From assembly GCF_002407065.1 (NCBI RefSeq), contig NZ_CP023564.1, forward strand, positions 2,914,001-2,978,000: a stretch of DNA of 64,000 nucleotides, written 5' to 3'. Below the pieces are notes generated by a model. That model was given only the letters and a program-made list of their open reading frames with translations. It was not told the origin of the DNA and ran no database searches. Position 1 is the first letter of the stretch; the number at the start of each line of letters is the position of its first letter. The stretch is from Brachybacterium ginsengisoli. Its GTDB lineage: Bacteria > Actinomycetota > Actinomycetes > Actinomycetales > Dermabacteraceae. Position numbers and translations under genes: made by a program. This document shows, one piece after another, positions 17,580-24,727 of this stretch.

Positions 17580-17604
17580 AGCACTCGACGGCGGAGAGTG
17601 CTAA
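17578..17604. promoter_or_regulatory. CIRCE element (HrcA operator)
   Basis: Arms TAAGCACTC and GAGTGCTAA with exactly 9 bases between differ from the consensus TTAGCACTC-N9-GAGTGCTAA at one position. It lies upstream of groEL and marks HrcA-dependent heat-shock control. Confidence 0.92.
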
Positions 17605-17635
17605 CTCTGCGCTGACGGCGGACAGCGTCGGGGGA

Positions 17636-18223
17636 TCAGCCCTCGCCGTCGTCCGCGCCCTCCTCGGGCATCTCGACGGACACGAAGGTCACTGCGGCGT
17701 CGTACTCGTCGCTCTGGCGCGCCTCGCCGGCGCCGACGGAGTCCGCGAGGGCCTGAGCGGTGCCCGCATCCGCCTCGTCGCGGTAGAACACCACGGACTC
17801 CTCCTGGGAGTTGTCGGCGGTGGAGAGGCTGATGTCCTCCCAGCCGTCCTCCTCGAGCGCGGACTCCCAGGCTCCGGCCAGCCCGTTGATCCCGCCGGCG
17901 TTGACCACGAGCACGGGGGTGGACTTGTCCGCCTCGGGGGCGGGCTCCTCGGAGGGCTCGGCCTCGGTCGCCTCGGCGGAGGACTCCGCCTCCTCGGACG
18001 CGGCGGCGGTGGGGTCGTCGGCCCGATCGTCGCCGTCGCCCCCCATGCTCCCGATGAAGAAGAGGAGCACCACCAGCAGCACCGCGGCGGCGCCGATGAT
18101 GATGATGTACAGCAGGTTCTCCCGCCAGAACGGCAGCTCGGCACGATGCGCGCCGTGGAAGGACACGGCGTCGGCCTCGTCGTCGAAACGGTCCGGGGGG
18201 TACGGATACTGGGAATCAGCCAC
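17636..18223 (-). CDS. LytR_C domain membrane protein
   Basis: A 195-residue single-pass membrane protein: a short cytoplasmic N-terminus rich in Tyr and Pro, one membrane helix near residues 37-58 (YIIIIGAAAVLLVVLLFFIG), an acidic Ala/Glu/Ser-rich linker (about 65-100), then a C-terminal LytR_C domain starting at TPVLVVNAGGINGLAG and continuing to the end. Start is GTG; longer frames upstream lack a promoter-proximal ribosome site. The order DUF3263 - LytR_C protein upstream of groEL resembles the Rv0430-Rv0431 neighbourhood of groEL2 in mycobacteria. LytR_C domains accompany cell-wall ligase proteins; its exact role here is unknown. Confidence 0.82.
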   Translation of the reverse strand: MADSQYPYPPDRFDDEADAVSFHGAHRAELPFWRENLLYIIIIGAAAVLLVVLLFFIGSMGGDGDDRADDPTAAASEEAESSAEATEAEPSEEPAPEADKSTPVLVVNAGGINGLAGAWESALEEDGWEDISLSTADNSQEESVVFYRDEADAGTAQALADSVGAGEARQSDEYDAAVTFVSVEMPEEGADDGEG

Positions 18224-18285
18224 GGACCCATTAAACCCGCTCCGGCGGACCCGAGCGGGGAGCACACGCCCTGGAACCCTGACGC

Positions 18286-18600
18286 TCACGCCACGCGGTG
18301 GCTTCCATCGGCGCCCGCGGCACCGGTTCCGGAGGTGCGCCGGCCGCGCAGGCGGTGCACGAGAGCTGGGGCGGCGCGCAGCGCGGACGGCTCGTCGAGC
18401 AGGGTGTTCAGCCGCACGTAGTACGCCACCTTGGAGATGCCGATCTCCTCACGGATCGCCCGCTCCTTCGCTCCGACGTAGCGGAAGGTCCTGGACTCCA
18501 GGTCCAGGATCCGACGATCGCGCGCGCTGAGCTCGTCCGCCTCACCGGGCGGACCGGAGGGGTCGGCGCACGGGAGCCGTTCGGCGGGATCTGCGGGCAT
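18286..18600 (-). CDS. DUF3263 domain protein
   Basis: A 104-residue cytoplasmic protein. The DUF3263 core is [44 protein letters not shown] (residues about 25-70; landmarks RRILDLE, GAKE, YYVRLN), which reads as a small helix-turn-helix domain. Common in actinobacteria, function not established; it may bind DNA. A 62-base gap separates it from the LytR_C gene downstream, so they probably share a transcript. Confidence 0.85.
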   Translation of the reverse strand: MPADPAERLPCADPSGPPGEADELSARDRRILDLESRTFRYVGAKERAIREEIGISKVAYYVRLNTLLDEPSALRAAPALVHRLRGRRTSGTGAAGADGSHRVA

Positions 18601-18606
18601 GGAACG

Positions 18607-18612
18607 AGACTA
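18607..18612 (-). promoter_or_regulatory. Leaderless -10 box for the DUF3263 gene
   Basis: TAGTCT on the minus strand ends 6 bases before the ATG at 18600, with no ribosome site in between. Confidence 0.55.
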
Positions 18613-18652
18613 CGACCTGCGGCGGGCCTGGTCCGAGGGGCGCGCCGGATGC

Positions 18653-18658
18653 GAGACT
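18653..18658 (+). promoter_or_regulatory. Possible leaderless -10 box for ung
   Basis: GAGACT is 6 bases before the ung ATG. It matches the expected spacing but only the A and final T of TANNNT, so this is a weak call. Confidence 0.35.
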
Positions 18659-18664
18659 GGGGTC

Positions 18665-19342
18665 ATGCCGACGCCCCTTCCCGAGACCCTCTCCCCCGAC
18701 TGGGCCGAGGCCCTGGCCCCCGTCGAGGGCCGGCTGCACGAGCTCGGGGGCTTCCTCCGCGCCGAGGTCGAATCCGGCCGCGGCTACCTCCCCGCCGGGG
18801 AGCTGGTGCTGCGCGCCTTCACCCGTCCGATGGCGGAGGTGCGGGTGCTGATCGTGGGCCAGGACCCCTACCCCACCCCGGGGCATCCGATCGGGCTGTC
18901 CTTCGCGGTGGCCCGCGAGGTGCGCCCGCTCCCCCGTTCGCTGGGCAACATCTACACCGAGCTCGAGAGCGACCTCGGGATCCCCCGCGCGCCGCACGGG
19001 GACCTCGGCGCCTGGCAGGACCAGGGGGTGCTGCTGCTGAACCGCGTGCTCACGGTCGAGCCGGGCGCGCCCGCCTCGCATCGTCGGCGTGGCTGGGAGG
19101 AGATCACCGAGCACGCTCTGCGCGCCCTGGTGGCCCGCGGCGGACCGCTGGCGGCGATCCTGTGGGGCCGCGATGCGCAGTCCCTGATCCCGCTGCTGGG
19201 CGATGTGCCGTATGTCGCCAGCCCCCATCCGAGCCCGCTGTCGGCCTCGCGCGGGTTCTTCGGGTCCCGCCCCTTCTCACAGGTGAACGCCCTGCTCGAG
19301 CAGCAGGGAGCGGCCCCGATCGACTGGCGGATCCCCGACTGA
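18665..19342 (+). CDS. ung: Uracil-DNA glycosylase, family 1
   Basis: A 225-residue base-excision repair enzyme that removes uracil from DNA. The water-activating loop [17 protein letters not shown] has Asp67, and the minor-groove loop [18 protein letters not shown] has His188; LLLNRVLTV is the uracil-binding strand. Length matches bacterial Ung. Start at the ATG giving MPTPLPETL; the longer frame adds 22 residues that overlap the promoter region of the divergent DUF3263 gene. It stands alone as a unit. Confidence 0.96.
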   Translation: MPTPLPETLSPDWAEALAPVEGRLHELGGFLRAEVESGRGYLPAGELVLRAFTRPMAEVRVLIVGQDPYPTPGHPIGLSFAVAREVRPLPRSLGNIYTELESDLGIPRAPHGDLGAWQDQGVLLLNRVLTVEPGAPASHRRRGWEEITEHALRALVARGGPLAAILWGRDAQSLIPLLGDVPYVASPHPSPLSASRGFFGSRPFSQVNALLEQQGAAPIDWRIPD

Positions 19343-19523
19343 CGCCGCACGTCGCCGGGCCTGGGAACCCGTCAGAACGCGGATCGACGGGCCGTGAGAT
19401 GTGCCCGAGGGCACTTCTCCCCCGTGTGCGCCCGAGGCTCGATGTGCCATTCTCAGGGGTCGGCACGCGCCCCGGGCACCGGATCCGGGAGCGGCCGGAA
19501 GCACGTGACGAAGGGAGACCGCG

Positions 19524-20615
19524 GTGGCAGAGCCCCGTTCAGCGGCACAGGAGGCGAGCGATCCGAGCACCAGACCAGAGCGCCTCGTCGAGCTCACCGA
19601 GAAGCATCCGCAGCTGCAGAAGCTGATCGTCCTGAACCCGTCGTGCCCGGAGGTGGCGCGTCAGTGGATCCTGGCGACCAACCCCTGGGCGAAGCAGGCC
19701 TACGAGGCGAGCCTCGCCTCCGAGCAGGAGGAGCCGGACGAGCCGGAGCCCGACGAGTCCTCCGTCTGGGGCGACCTCGGCGCGAGCTCGGCCGCCGTCA
19801 CCGACACGGCCCCGCAGGAGATCCCGGAGGAGGCACCGACCTCCTCGGTGCGCATCGCCCCGGATGCCGGGGTGGTGCCGCTCGGCGCGTCCTCCCCTGT
19901 CTCCCCGGCACCGGTGTCGCCCGCCTCCGCCCCGCCGCCCGTCGCGGCAGCAGCGCCGACGAGCAGCACCGCTCCTGTCGCCGCTGGCGCCGCGGGCGGC
20001 GCAGGGGGCGCCGTGGCATGGACGCCCGAGGGCGAGCCGGACGACGGCTCCCGCACTCGTCGCCGCACCTGGTACGCCTGCGGCGGCTGCCTGCTGCTCG
20101 CGCTGCTCCTGGTGATCCTCATCGCGCTCGTCGGCCGTGCCTGGCTGGGCGGGGACGACGACGAGTACCAGCGCGACAGCTCCACCACCGCCCAGGAGTC
20201 CCCCTCCGAGGAGCCGACGGAGAAGCCCACGACAGCGGAGAGCACCACCCCGGATCCCGTCTCCCCCGCCCCTGAGGACGCGCGCGAGATGACCGAGCTG
20301 CGCTCCCCGACCGGAAACATCTCCTGCATGCTCGAGAAGGATTCCGTGGCCTGCTCCGTCAAGGAGCGCGACTACGGGCAGAACGGTCAGGAGGACTGCT
20401 CCGAGGGCCCGTTCTCGGTCCAGGTCTCCGGCGGCGAGACCTCTGCGGCCTGCGGCTCCTCGTTCCTGAGCGACTCCGCCGAGACCCTGCAGTACGGGGA
20501 GAGCGCGAAGAACGGCTCCATGGCCTGCACCAGCCGCTCCGAGGGCATGACCTGCTGGAACACCATCACCGGCAAGGGCTTCATGGTCAACAGGGCCGAA
20601 TACGACACGTTCTGA
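19524..20615 (+). CDS. Variant leucine-rich-repeat (LRV) membrane protein
   Basis: A 363-residue protein with a GTG start and a GAAGGGA ribosome site. Residues 10-60 (TRPERLVELTEKHPQLQKLI, then NPSCPEVARQWIL) match the variant leucine-rich repeat unit. A long Pro/Ala/Ser linker follows, then one membrane helix near 183-206 (GGCLLLALLLVILIALVG), a second Ser/Thr/Pro/Glu linker, and an exported C-terminal domain (about 265-363) with six cysteines and the phrase SPTGNISCMLE. The topology places the LRV part inside and the cysteine domain outside. Function unknown; it may be an envelope sensor or adaptor. The 181-base gap before it holds a possible CATTCT -10 box at 19448. Confidence 0.75.
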   Translation: MAEPRSAAQEASDPSTRPERLVELTEKHPQLQKLIVLNPSCPEVARQWILATNPWAKQAYEASLASEQEEPDEPEPDESSVWGDLGASSAAVTDTAPQEIPEEAPTSSVRIAPDAGVVPLGASSPVSPAPVSPASAPPPVAAAAPTSSTAPVAAGAAGGAGGAVAWTPEGEPDDGSRTRRRTWYACGGCLLLALLLVILIALVGRAWLGGDDDEYQRDSSTTAQESPSEEPTEKPTTAESTTPDPVSPAPEDAREMTELRSPTGNISCMLEKDSVACSVKERDYGQNGQEDCSEGPFSVQVSGGETSAACGSSFLSDSAETLQYGESAKNGSMACTSRSEGMTCWNTITGKGFMVNRAEYDTF

Positions 20616-20647
20616 CCCGGCGCGGTAGGCACCGCGCACAGAACTAC

Positions 20648-20703
20648 AGCAGCCCCTCGCCGGGGCGCATCCGCAGGGATGCTCCTACCGGTGAGGGGCT
20701 GCT
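20648..20703. terminator. Long-stem hairpin terminator
   Basis: AGCAGCCCCTCGCCGG (20648-20663) pairs with CCGGTGAGGGGCTGCT (20688-20703), with one mismatch and a 24-base loop. It separates the LRV gene from the tRNA that faces it and can serve both. Confidence 0.75.
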
Positions 20704-20708
20704 TCTCG

Positions 20709-20780
20709 AGCTGGAGACGGGAATCGAACCCGCAACCACCTGTTTACAAGACAGGTGCGCTACCGTTGCGCCACTCCAGC
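20709..20780 (-). tRNA. tRNA-Thr (anticodon TGT)
   Basis: A 72-nt tRNA reads on the minus strand. The acceptor stem GCTGGAG/CTCCAGC is perfect; the D arm contains GCGCAACGGTAGCGC; the anticodon arm is CCTGT-CTTGTAA-ACAGG with anticodon TGT; the T arm is GCGGGTTCGATTCCCGT. CCA is not encoded. It reads ACA codons, which are rare in this GC-rich genome. Confidence 0.95.
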
Positions 20781-20832
20781 GAGCGGGACCGGCCGACGGA
20801 TCGACCGGTCCCGACGAGTGTAGAGGGCTTGC

Positions 20833-21666
20833 TCAGCCCTGACCGCCATCGGACGCGCCGCCCGCATCCGAGGCGCCGCCCGCGTCCGAGGCCGACGAGC
20901 CGCCGGCCTCGAGCACGGCCTTGCGCAGAGCGCCCTGCTCGTTCCACGTCTCGAACTGGGTGCCGTCGATCTCGACGTAGGGGGTCCCGCTGGCCTTGTC
21001 CGCCGCATACGGCTCGGCGACCTTGCGGACCCACGGCATGTACTTCTTCGAGTCGACCGCGTCCTTGGCGGACTCGTCGGCCCCTGCCTCCTGGGCGTAG
21101 GACCAGAGCTGATCATCGGTCAGCCCCGCCGAGCCCTCCGCCGGCTGGTTCTGGAAGAGCAGCTGCTGGAACGTCCAGGCCGCCGCGGGGTCCTGCTCGT
21201 AGATCGCCACGAAGGTGCTGGCCGCTCGGGACGAGTAGTCGCCGGTGGTCGACTGGGGATCCAGGAACCGTCGCGGCACGATGTGCACGGTCGCCTCCTC
21301 GTCCTCGACGATCGTCTGGAGGTCCTCGCCGTTGAGCTGCTCGAACTGCCCGCAGACCGGGCACATGAAGTCCAGGTGGATCTCGAGGACCGGCTTCCCG
21401 GAGCCCTCGGGCGCCCCGAAGCTCAGGTAGGTCTGGTCCTCGCTCATCCCGGCGGGCGACGCGATCGGGCCGGCGGGCCGGGTCGCCTTGTACACGTAGT
21501 ACCCGGCGATCGAGAGGAGCAGGAGGGCGATCACGGAGATCACCGCGATCACGACGATGCGCACTGTGCGCTGCCGGGAGAGCTCAGCCTGGCGCTGCTT
21601 GCGCAGGGCCTCGCGCTGCGCTTCGCGGCGCTCCTGCACTGACTGGGACGGACCGGAGGCGGCCAT
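20833..21666 (-). CDS. DsbA-family thiol-disulfide oxidoreductase, membrane-anchored
   Basis: A 277-residue protein with a charged cytoplasmic N-terminus (many Arg, Gln, Glu, probable helix, residues 10-35), one membrane helix near 36-58, and an exported thioredoxin-fold domain. The active site is DFMCPVCGQF with Cys102 and Cys105, and the cis-Pro segment is SGTPYVEIDG. The tail has repeats of SDAGGA. It probably makes or repairs disulfides in secreted proteins, such as the cysteine-bearing LRV protein or the cutinase-like hydrolase. Ribosome site GAGGAG precedes the ATG. The kinase gene starts its own unit upstream and ends 110 bases before it. Confidence 0.9.
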   Translation of the reverse strand: MAASGPSQSVQERREAQREALRKQRQAELSRQRTVRIVVIAVISVIALLLLSIAGYYVYKATRPAGPIASPAGMSEDQTYLSFGAPEGSGKPVLEIHLDFMCPVCGQFEQLNGEDLQTIVEDEEATVHIVPRRFLDPQSTTGDYSSRAASTFVAIYEQDPAAAWTFQQLLFQNQPAEGSAGLTDDQLWSYAQEAGADESAKDAVDSKKYMPWVRKVAEPYAADKASGTPYVEIDGTQFETWNEQGALRKAVLEAGGSSASDAGGASDAGGASDGGQG

Positions 21667-21776
21667 GGAATCTCCTCGACCCGGACGGGCTGCGATGGGT
21701 GACGTGACGGGCTGAGCCTACCGGCCGATGTCTGGGAGCACCTGGGTGTCGTCGGCCACGTCCGGCGCCGGTGAGC

Positions 21777-23825
21777 TCACCGTCTCCAGATCGCGATGTC
21801 GTCCAGCCGGGGACCGTTCGGGAAGGGGAAGTAGTCCACCATCCCCTCCCTGGCCAGCACCGTCGTGATCACGGCACCGAGCAGCAGGAGCAGCAGCACC
21901 AGCACCACGGAGCCCCACAGACGGTCCGGCGCGGCGGCGTCGAGCATGCGATGGGCGCCGTTGCGGGTGGTGAGGCTTCCCAGCCCCACCCAGGTGATCA
22001 CGAGCGTGATGAGCATCGCGAGCGCGAAGACCACCCCGTTCGGCGGCGGCGTGCCGCGCAGCAGGGTCCACCCCGCATCGAGCGCGATGCCCACCAGCAG
22101 CCCGAGGATCAGCGGCAGCAGCGCCTGCAGCGCGATCTCCAGCAGGGCGAGGCAGGCGCGGAACGGGCTGGCCAGGCCCGCGGCCCAGCTCGGGCCGGAG
22201 CCGGTCGCGCCGCGCATCCGCTTGGCGCTCACGCTGCGGTGGGTCCGCTCCCAGGTGCGGGCCATGGTGCCCAGCACCAGCAGCAGGACCAGGGACATGT
22301 AGGGGGCCACCGCGGCGAGTGCCACGATGAGCAGGTGCCCGAGCCACACCAGCAGCGGCCGGCGCGGCGGCGGCTCGGGCCAGACGCCCTGCATCCCCGC
22401 CGGGCCGGCGACCTGAACCTGCCCGCCCGGACCCCACTGCGCGGGCGCGGGCTGCTGGGCGTGCAGGTTCTGGGCATGCAGGTTCTGGGCATGCGGCTGC
22501 TGGTCGTACGGGTTCTGGTGCGGCTGCGTCTGCAGGTGCTGGGGGGACGACTGCTGGGGCTGCGGCGGGGAGTGCTGCGGCGGCACCACGGGCAGCGCCA
22601 TGGTGGGCGGCCCCATCACCGGCAGCGCCTCGGTCACGGGCTCCGACGGCGTGGCGATACGTGGCAGCGCCTCGGTGGGCTGGTCCGCGGGGGCGGCGGA
22701 CCCGGCGCCGGCGGAGCGGCCGGGCGGGGCGGGCGGGGCGGGCGGGCCGGAGGGAGTGGACGAGGCCGCGTCGACGGCGGGCAGCACCGCGGTGCGCTCC
22801 TGGTGGTCCTCCACCGGCAGCACCGTCGTCTCCGGGTCCGCGTCCTCCGCGCTCTCCTCGCGCTCCGCCACGGGCAGGGCGGTGGTGCTCGATCCGGTCT
22901 GCAGCATCTCGGTGTCGCCGGGGTCGTCGTAACGGGTCAGGTCGAGCGCGGCGAGGCCCTCGAGCAGCTCGGCGGGAGCGGTGCGCTGCGCGGGATCGGC
23001 GTGCAGCGCTCCGCGCAGCCAGGCCGCGAGCTCGGTGGGGACGCCGTCCACGTCGAGCTCCCCGCGGTCCGCGCGCAGGAACACCAGATCGGCCCGGCCG
23101 CTGCCGTAGGGCTCCCGCCCGGTGGCGGCGAAGGACAGCAGCGCCGCCCAGGCCCACCAGTCCCCCGCCTCGCCGGTGTGGTCCGTGCGGATCACCTCGG
23201 GGTCGAGGTAGGCGGCGGTGCCCATCACGAGGCCCGTCGAGGTCAGCCGTGACTCCTCCGCGGCGATCGCGATGCCGAAGTCGATGATCACGGGGTCCAG
23301 CCGGTCGCCGTCGGGGTCGAAGCCGGCGAGGTCGTGCTCGGTGGCGCCGCGCAGCATGACGTTGCTGGGCTTGAGATCGCGGTGGATCACCCCGGCGTCG
23401 TGGATGGCCCGCAGGGTGTCCCCCATGACCAGGCCGATCTCGCGCACCGCCTCGGGATGCAGGCCGCCGTGGGAGCGCACCGCGTCCTCGAGGGTGGGGC
23501 CGGGGATGAACTCGGTGACCACGAAGGACTCGGAGGAGTCGAGCTCCGCATCCAGGATCCGCACGATGTTGTCGTTGCGCACCAGCTTCTGAGCCGTGAC
23601 CTCGCGGGCCAGCCGTTCGCGGGCGCGGGCGTCATCGGCGATCTCGTGGCGCAGCAGCTTGATGGCCACATCGTTGCCGTCGGCGTCCTGCGCCCGGTAG
23701 ACGATCCCCATCCCGCCCGTGCCGATGCGGCCGAGGATCTCGTAGCCGGATTCCTCGGCGAGCGCGGCCAGGCGCGGATCGCGCTCGGCGCGTCGGGGCG
23801 TGCGGGGCGTGGGCATGACCGCCAT
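21777..23825 (-). CDS. Serine/threonine protein kinase with multi-pass membrane tail
   Basis: A 682-residue Hanks-type kinase. The kinase domain spans about residues 28-290: glycine loop GTGGMG (35-40), Lys56, HRDLKPSN (148-155) and DFG (182-184), all intact. A Pro/Gln/His-rich linker (about 300-480) follows, then roughly five membrane helices from about residue 487 to 670. Most PknB-type kinases have one helix and an extracellular PASTA domain; here the tail is a helical bundle with short loops, so sensing, if any, is within the membrane. Two in-frame ATGs three codons apart could start it. Target proteins are unknown. Confidence 0.92.
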   Translation of the reverse strand: MAVMPTPRTPRRAERDPRLAALAEESGYEILGRIGTGGMGIVYRAQDADGNDVAIKLLRHEIADDARARERLAREVTAQKLVRNDNIVRILDAELDSSESFVVTEFIPGPTLEDAVRSHGGLHPEAVREIGLVMGDTLRAIHDAGVIHRDLKPSNVMLRGATEHDLAGFDPDGDRLDPVIIDFGIAIAAEESRLTSTGLVMGTAAYLDPEVIRTDHTGEAGDWWAWAALLSFAATGREPYGSGRADLVFLRADRGELDVDGVPTELAAWLRGALHADPAQRTAPAELLEGLAALDLTRYDDPGDTEMLQTGSSTTALPVAEREESAEDADPETTVLPVEDHQERTAVLPAVDAASSTPSGPPAPPAPPGRSAGAGSAAPADQPTEALPRIATPSEPVTEALPVMGPPTMALPVVPPQHSPPQPQQSSPQHLQTQPHQNPYDQQPHAQNLHAQNLHAQQPAPAQWGPGGQVQVAGPAGMQGVWPEPPPRRPLLVWLGHLLIVALAAVAPYMSLVLLLVLGTMARTWERTHRSVSAKRMRGATGSGPSWAAGLASPFRACLALLEIALQALLPLILGLLVGIALDAGWTLLRGTPPPNGVVFALAMLITLVITWVGLGSLTTRNGAHRMLDAAAPDRLWGSVVLVLLLLLLGAVITTVLAREGMVDYFPFPNGPRLDDIAIWRR

Positions 23826-24014
23826 GCTACGAGGCCCCGGCTCCGGGGAGGGCCGGCTTCACCGCTCCCCCACACAGTGCGCACGCGCTCCTGACCACCT
23901 GAGGCCCTCCCCACGGGCCCGGCATCATGAGACGATCAGCCCGCGGCGCGGTGGGCGCCGCTCCGCCGAGGCCGAGCCGCCCGGCGGCCACGAGCCACGG
24001 AAGGCCCCGATCTC

Positions 24015-24692
24015 ATGCGTTCGAATCTCTTCGATGCGTCCAACCAGGAGCGCCAGACCACCGACCGGTGGGCGCTGCAGTCCAACAAGATGCTCCGCTG
24101 CTCCCTGACCCCGCAGTCCCCGGAGATCATCTCCTCGGCGGGCGCAATGGTCGCCTACCAGGGGCAGATGGACTTCTCGTACCAGGGCTCCGGCGGCGGC
24201 ATGAAGCTGCTGAAGAAGATGGCCACGGGCGAGGGCGGCAACATGATGCGCACCCGCGGCCACGGCGAGATCTTCTACGCCCGTCAGGCCAACGAGATCT
24301 TCCTGATCCAGCTCGAGGGCGAGGCCCTCACCCTGAACACGAAGAACATGCTCGCCTTCGACAGCTCCATCCAGTGGGACATCAAGTCCCTGGGCGGCGC
24401 GGGCTTCATGGCCGGCGGCCTGTTCAACCTCTTCCTCCAGGGACAGGGCATGGTCGCGGTGACCTCCGACGGCCCGCCGATGCTCCTGGACTGCTCCCAG
24501 CAGCCCACCTTCGTGGACCCGCAGGCGGCGGTCTGCTGGTCCGCGAACCTCCAGCCGCAGATCAAGAACGACTTCAAGATGGGCTCCCTGATCGGACGCG
24601 GCTCCGGCGAGTCCTTCCAGCTGGGCTTCCACGGCCCGGGCTTCGTGGTCGTCCAGCCCTCCGAGGGCATGCCGGTCACCGCCGCTTCCTGA
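24015..24692 (+). CDS. AIM24-family protein
   Basis: A 225-residue protein of the AIM24 (TRAP-like, DUF124) family, a beta-rich fold named after a yeast mitochondrial protein. Landmarks are GAMVAYQGQMDFSYQG, GHGEIFYARQANEIFLIQL and the glycine-rich LGGAGFMAGGLFNLFLQGQG. No signal peptide or membrane helix. A GGAAGG ribosome site is upstream. Function is not established in bacteria. It is followed after 35 bases by the ATP-grasp/alpha-E gene in the same direction and may belong with it, although that gene also has its own -10 box. Confidence 0.85.
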   Translation: MRSNLFDASNQERQTTDRWALQSNKMLRCSLTPQSPEIISSAGAMVAYQGQMDFSYQGSGGGMKLLKKMATGEGGNMMRTRGHGEIFYARQANEIFLIQLEGEALTLNTKNMLAFDSSIQWDIKSLGGAGFMAGGLFNLFLQGQGMVAVTSDGPPMLLDCSQQPTFVDPQAAVCWSANLQPQIKNDFKMGSLIGRGSGESFQLGFHGPGFVVVQPSEGMPVTAAS

Positions 24693-24715
24693 GCACGGGG
24701 CCGCGACCCCGTGTC

Positions 24716-24721
24716 TACGAT
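24716..24721 (+). promoter_or_regulatory. Leaderless -10 box for the ATP-grasp/alpha-E gene
   Basis: TACGAT ends 6 bases before the GTG at 24728, with no ribosome site. It supports GTG as the true start and an internal promoter after the AIM24 gene. Confidence 0.55.
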
Positions 24722-24727
24722 ATCCCG

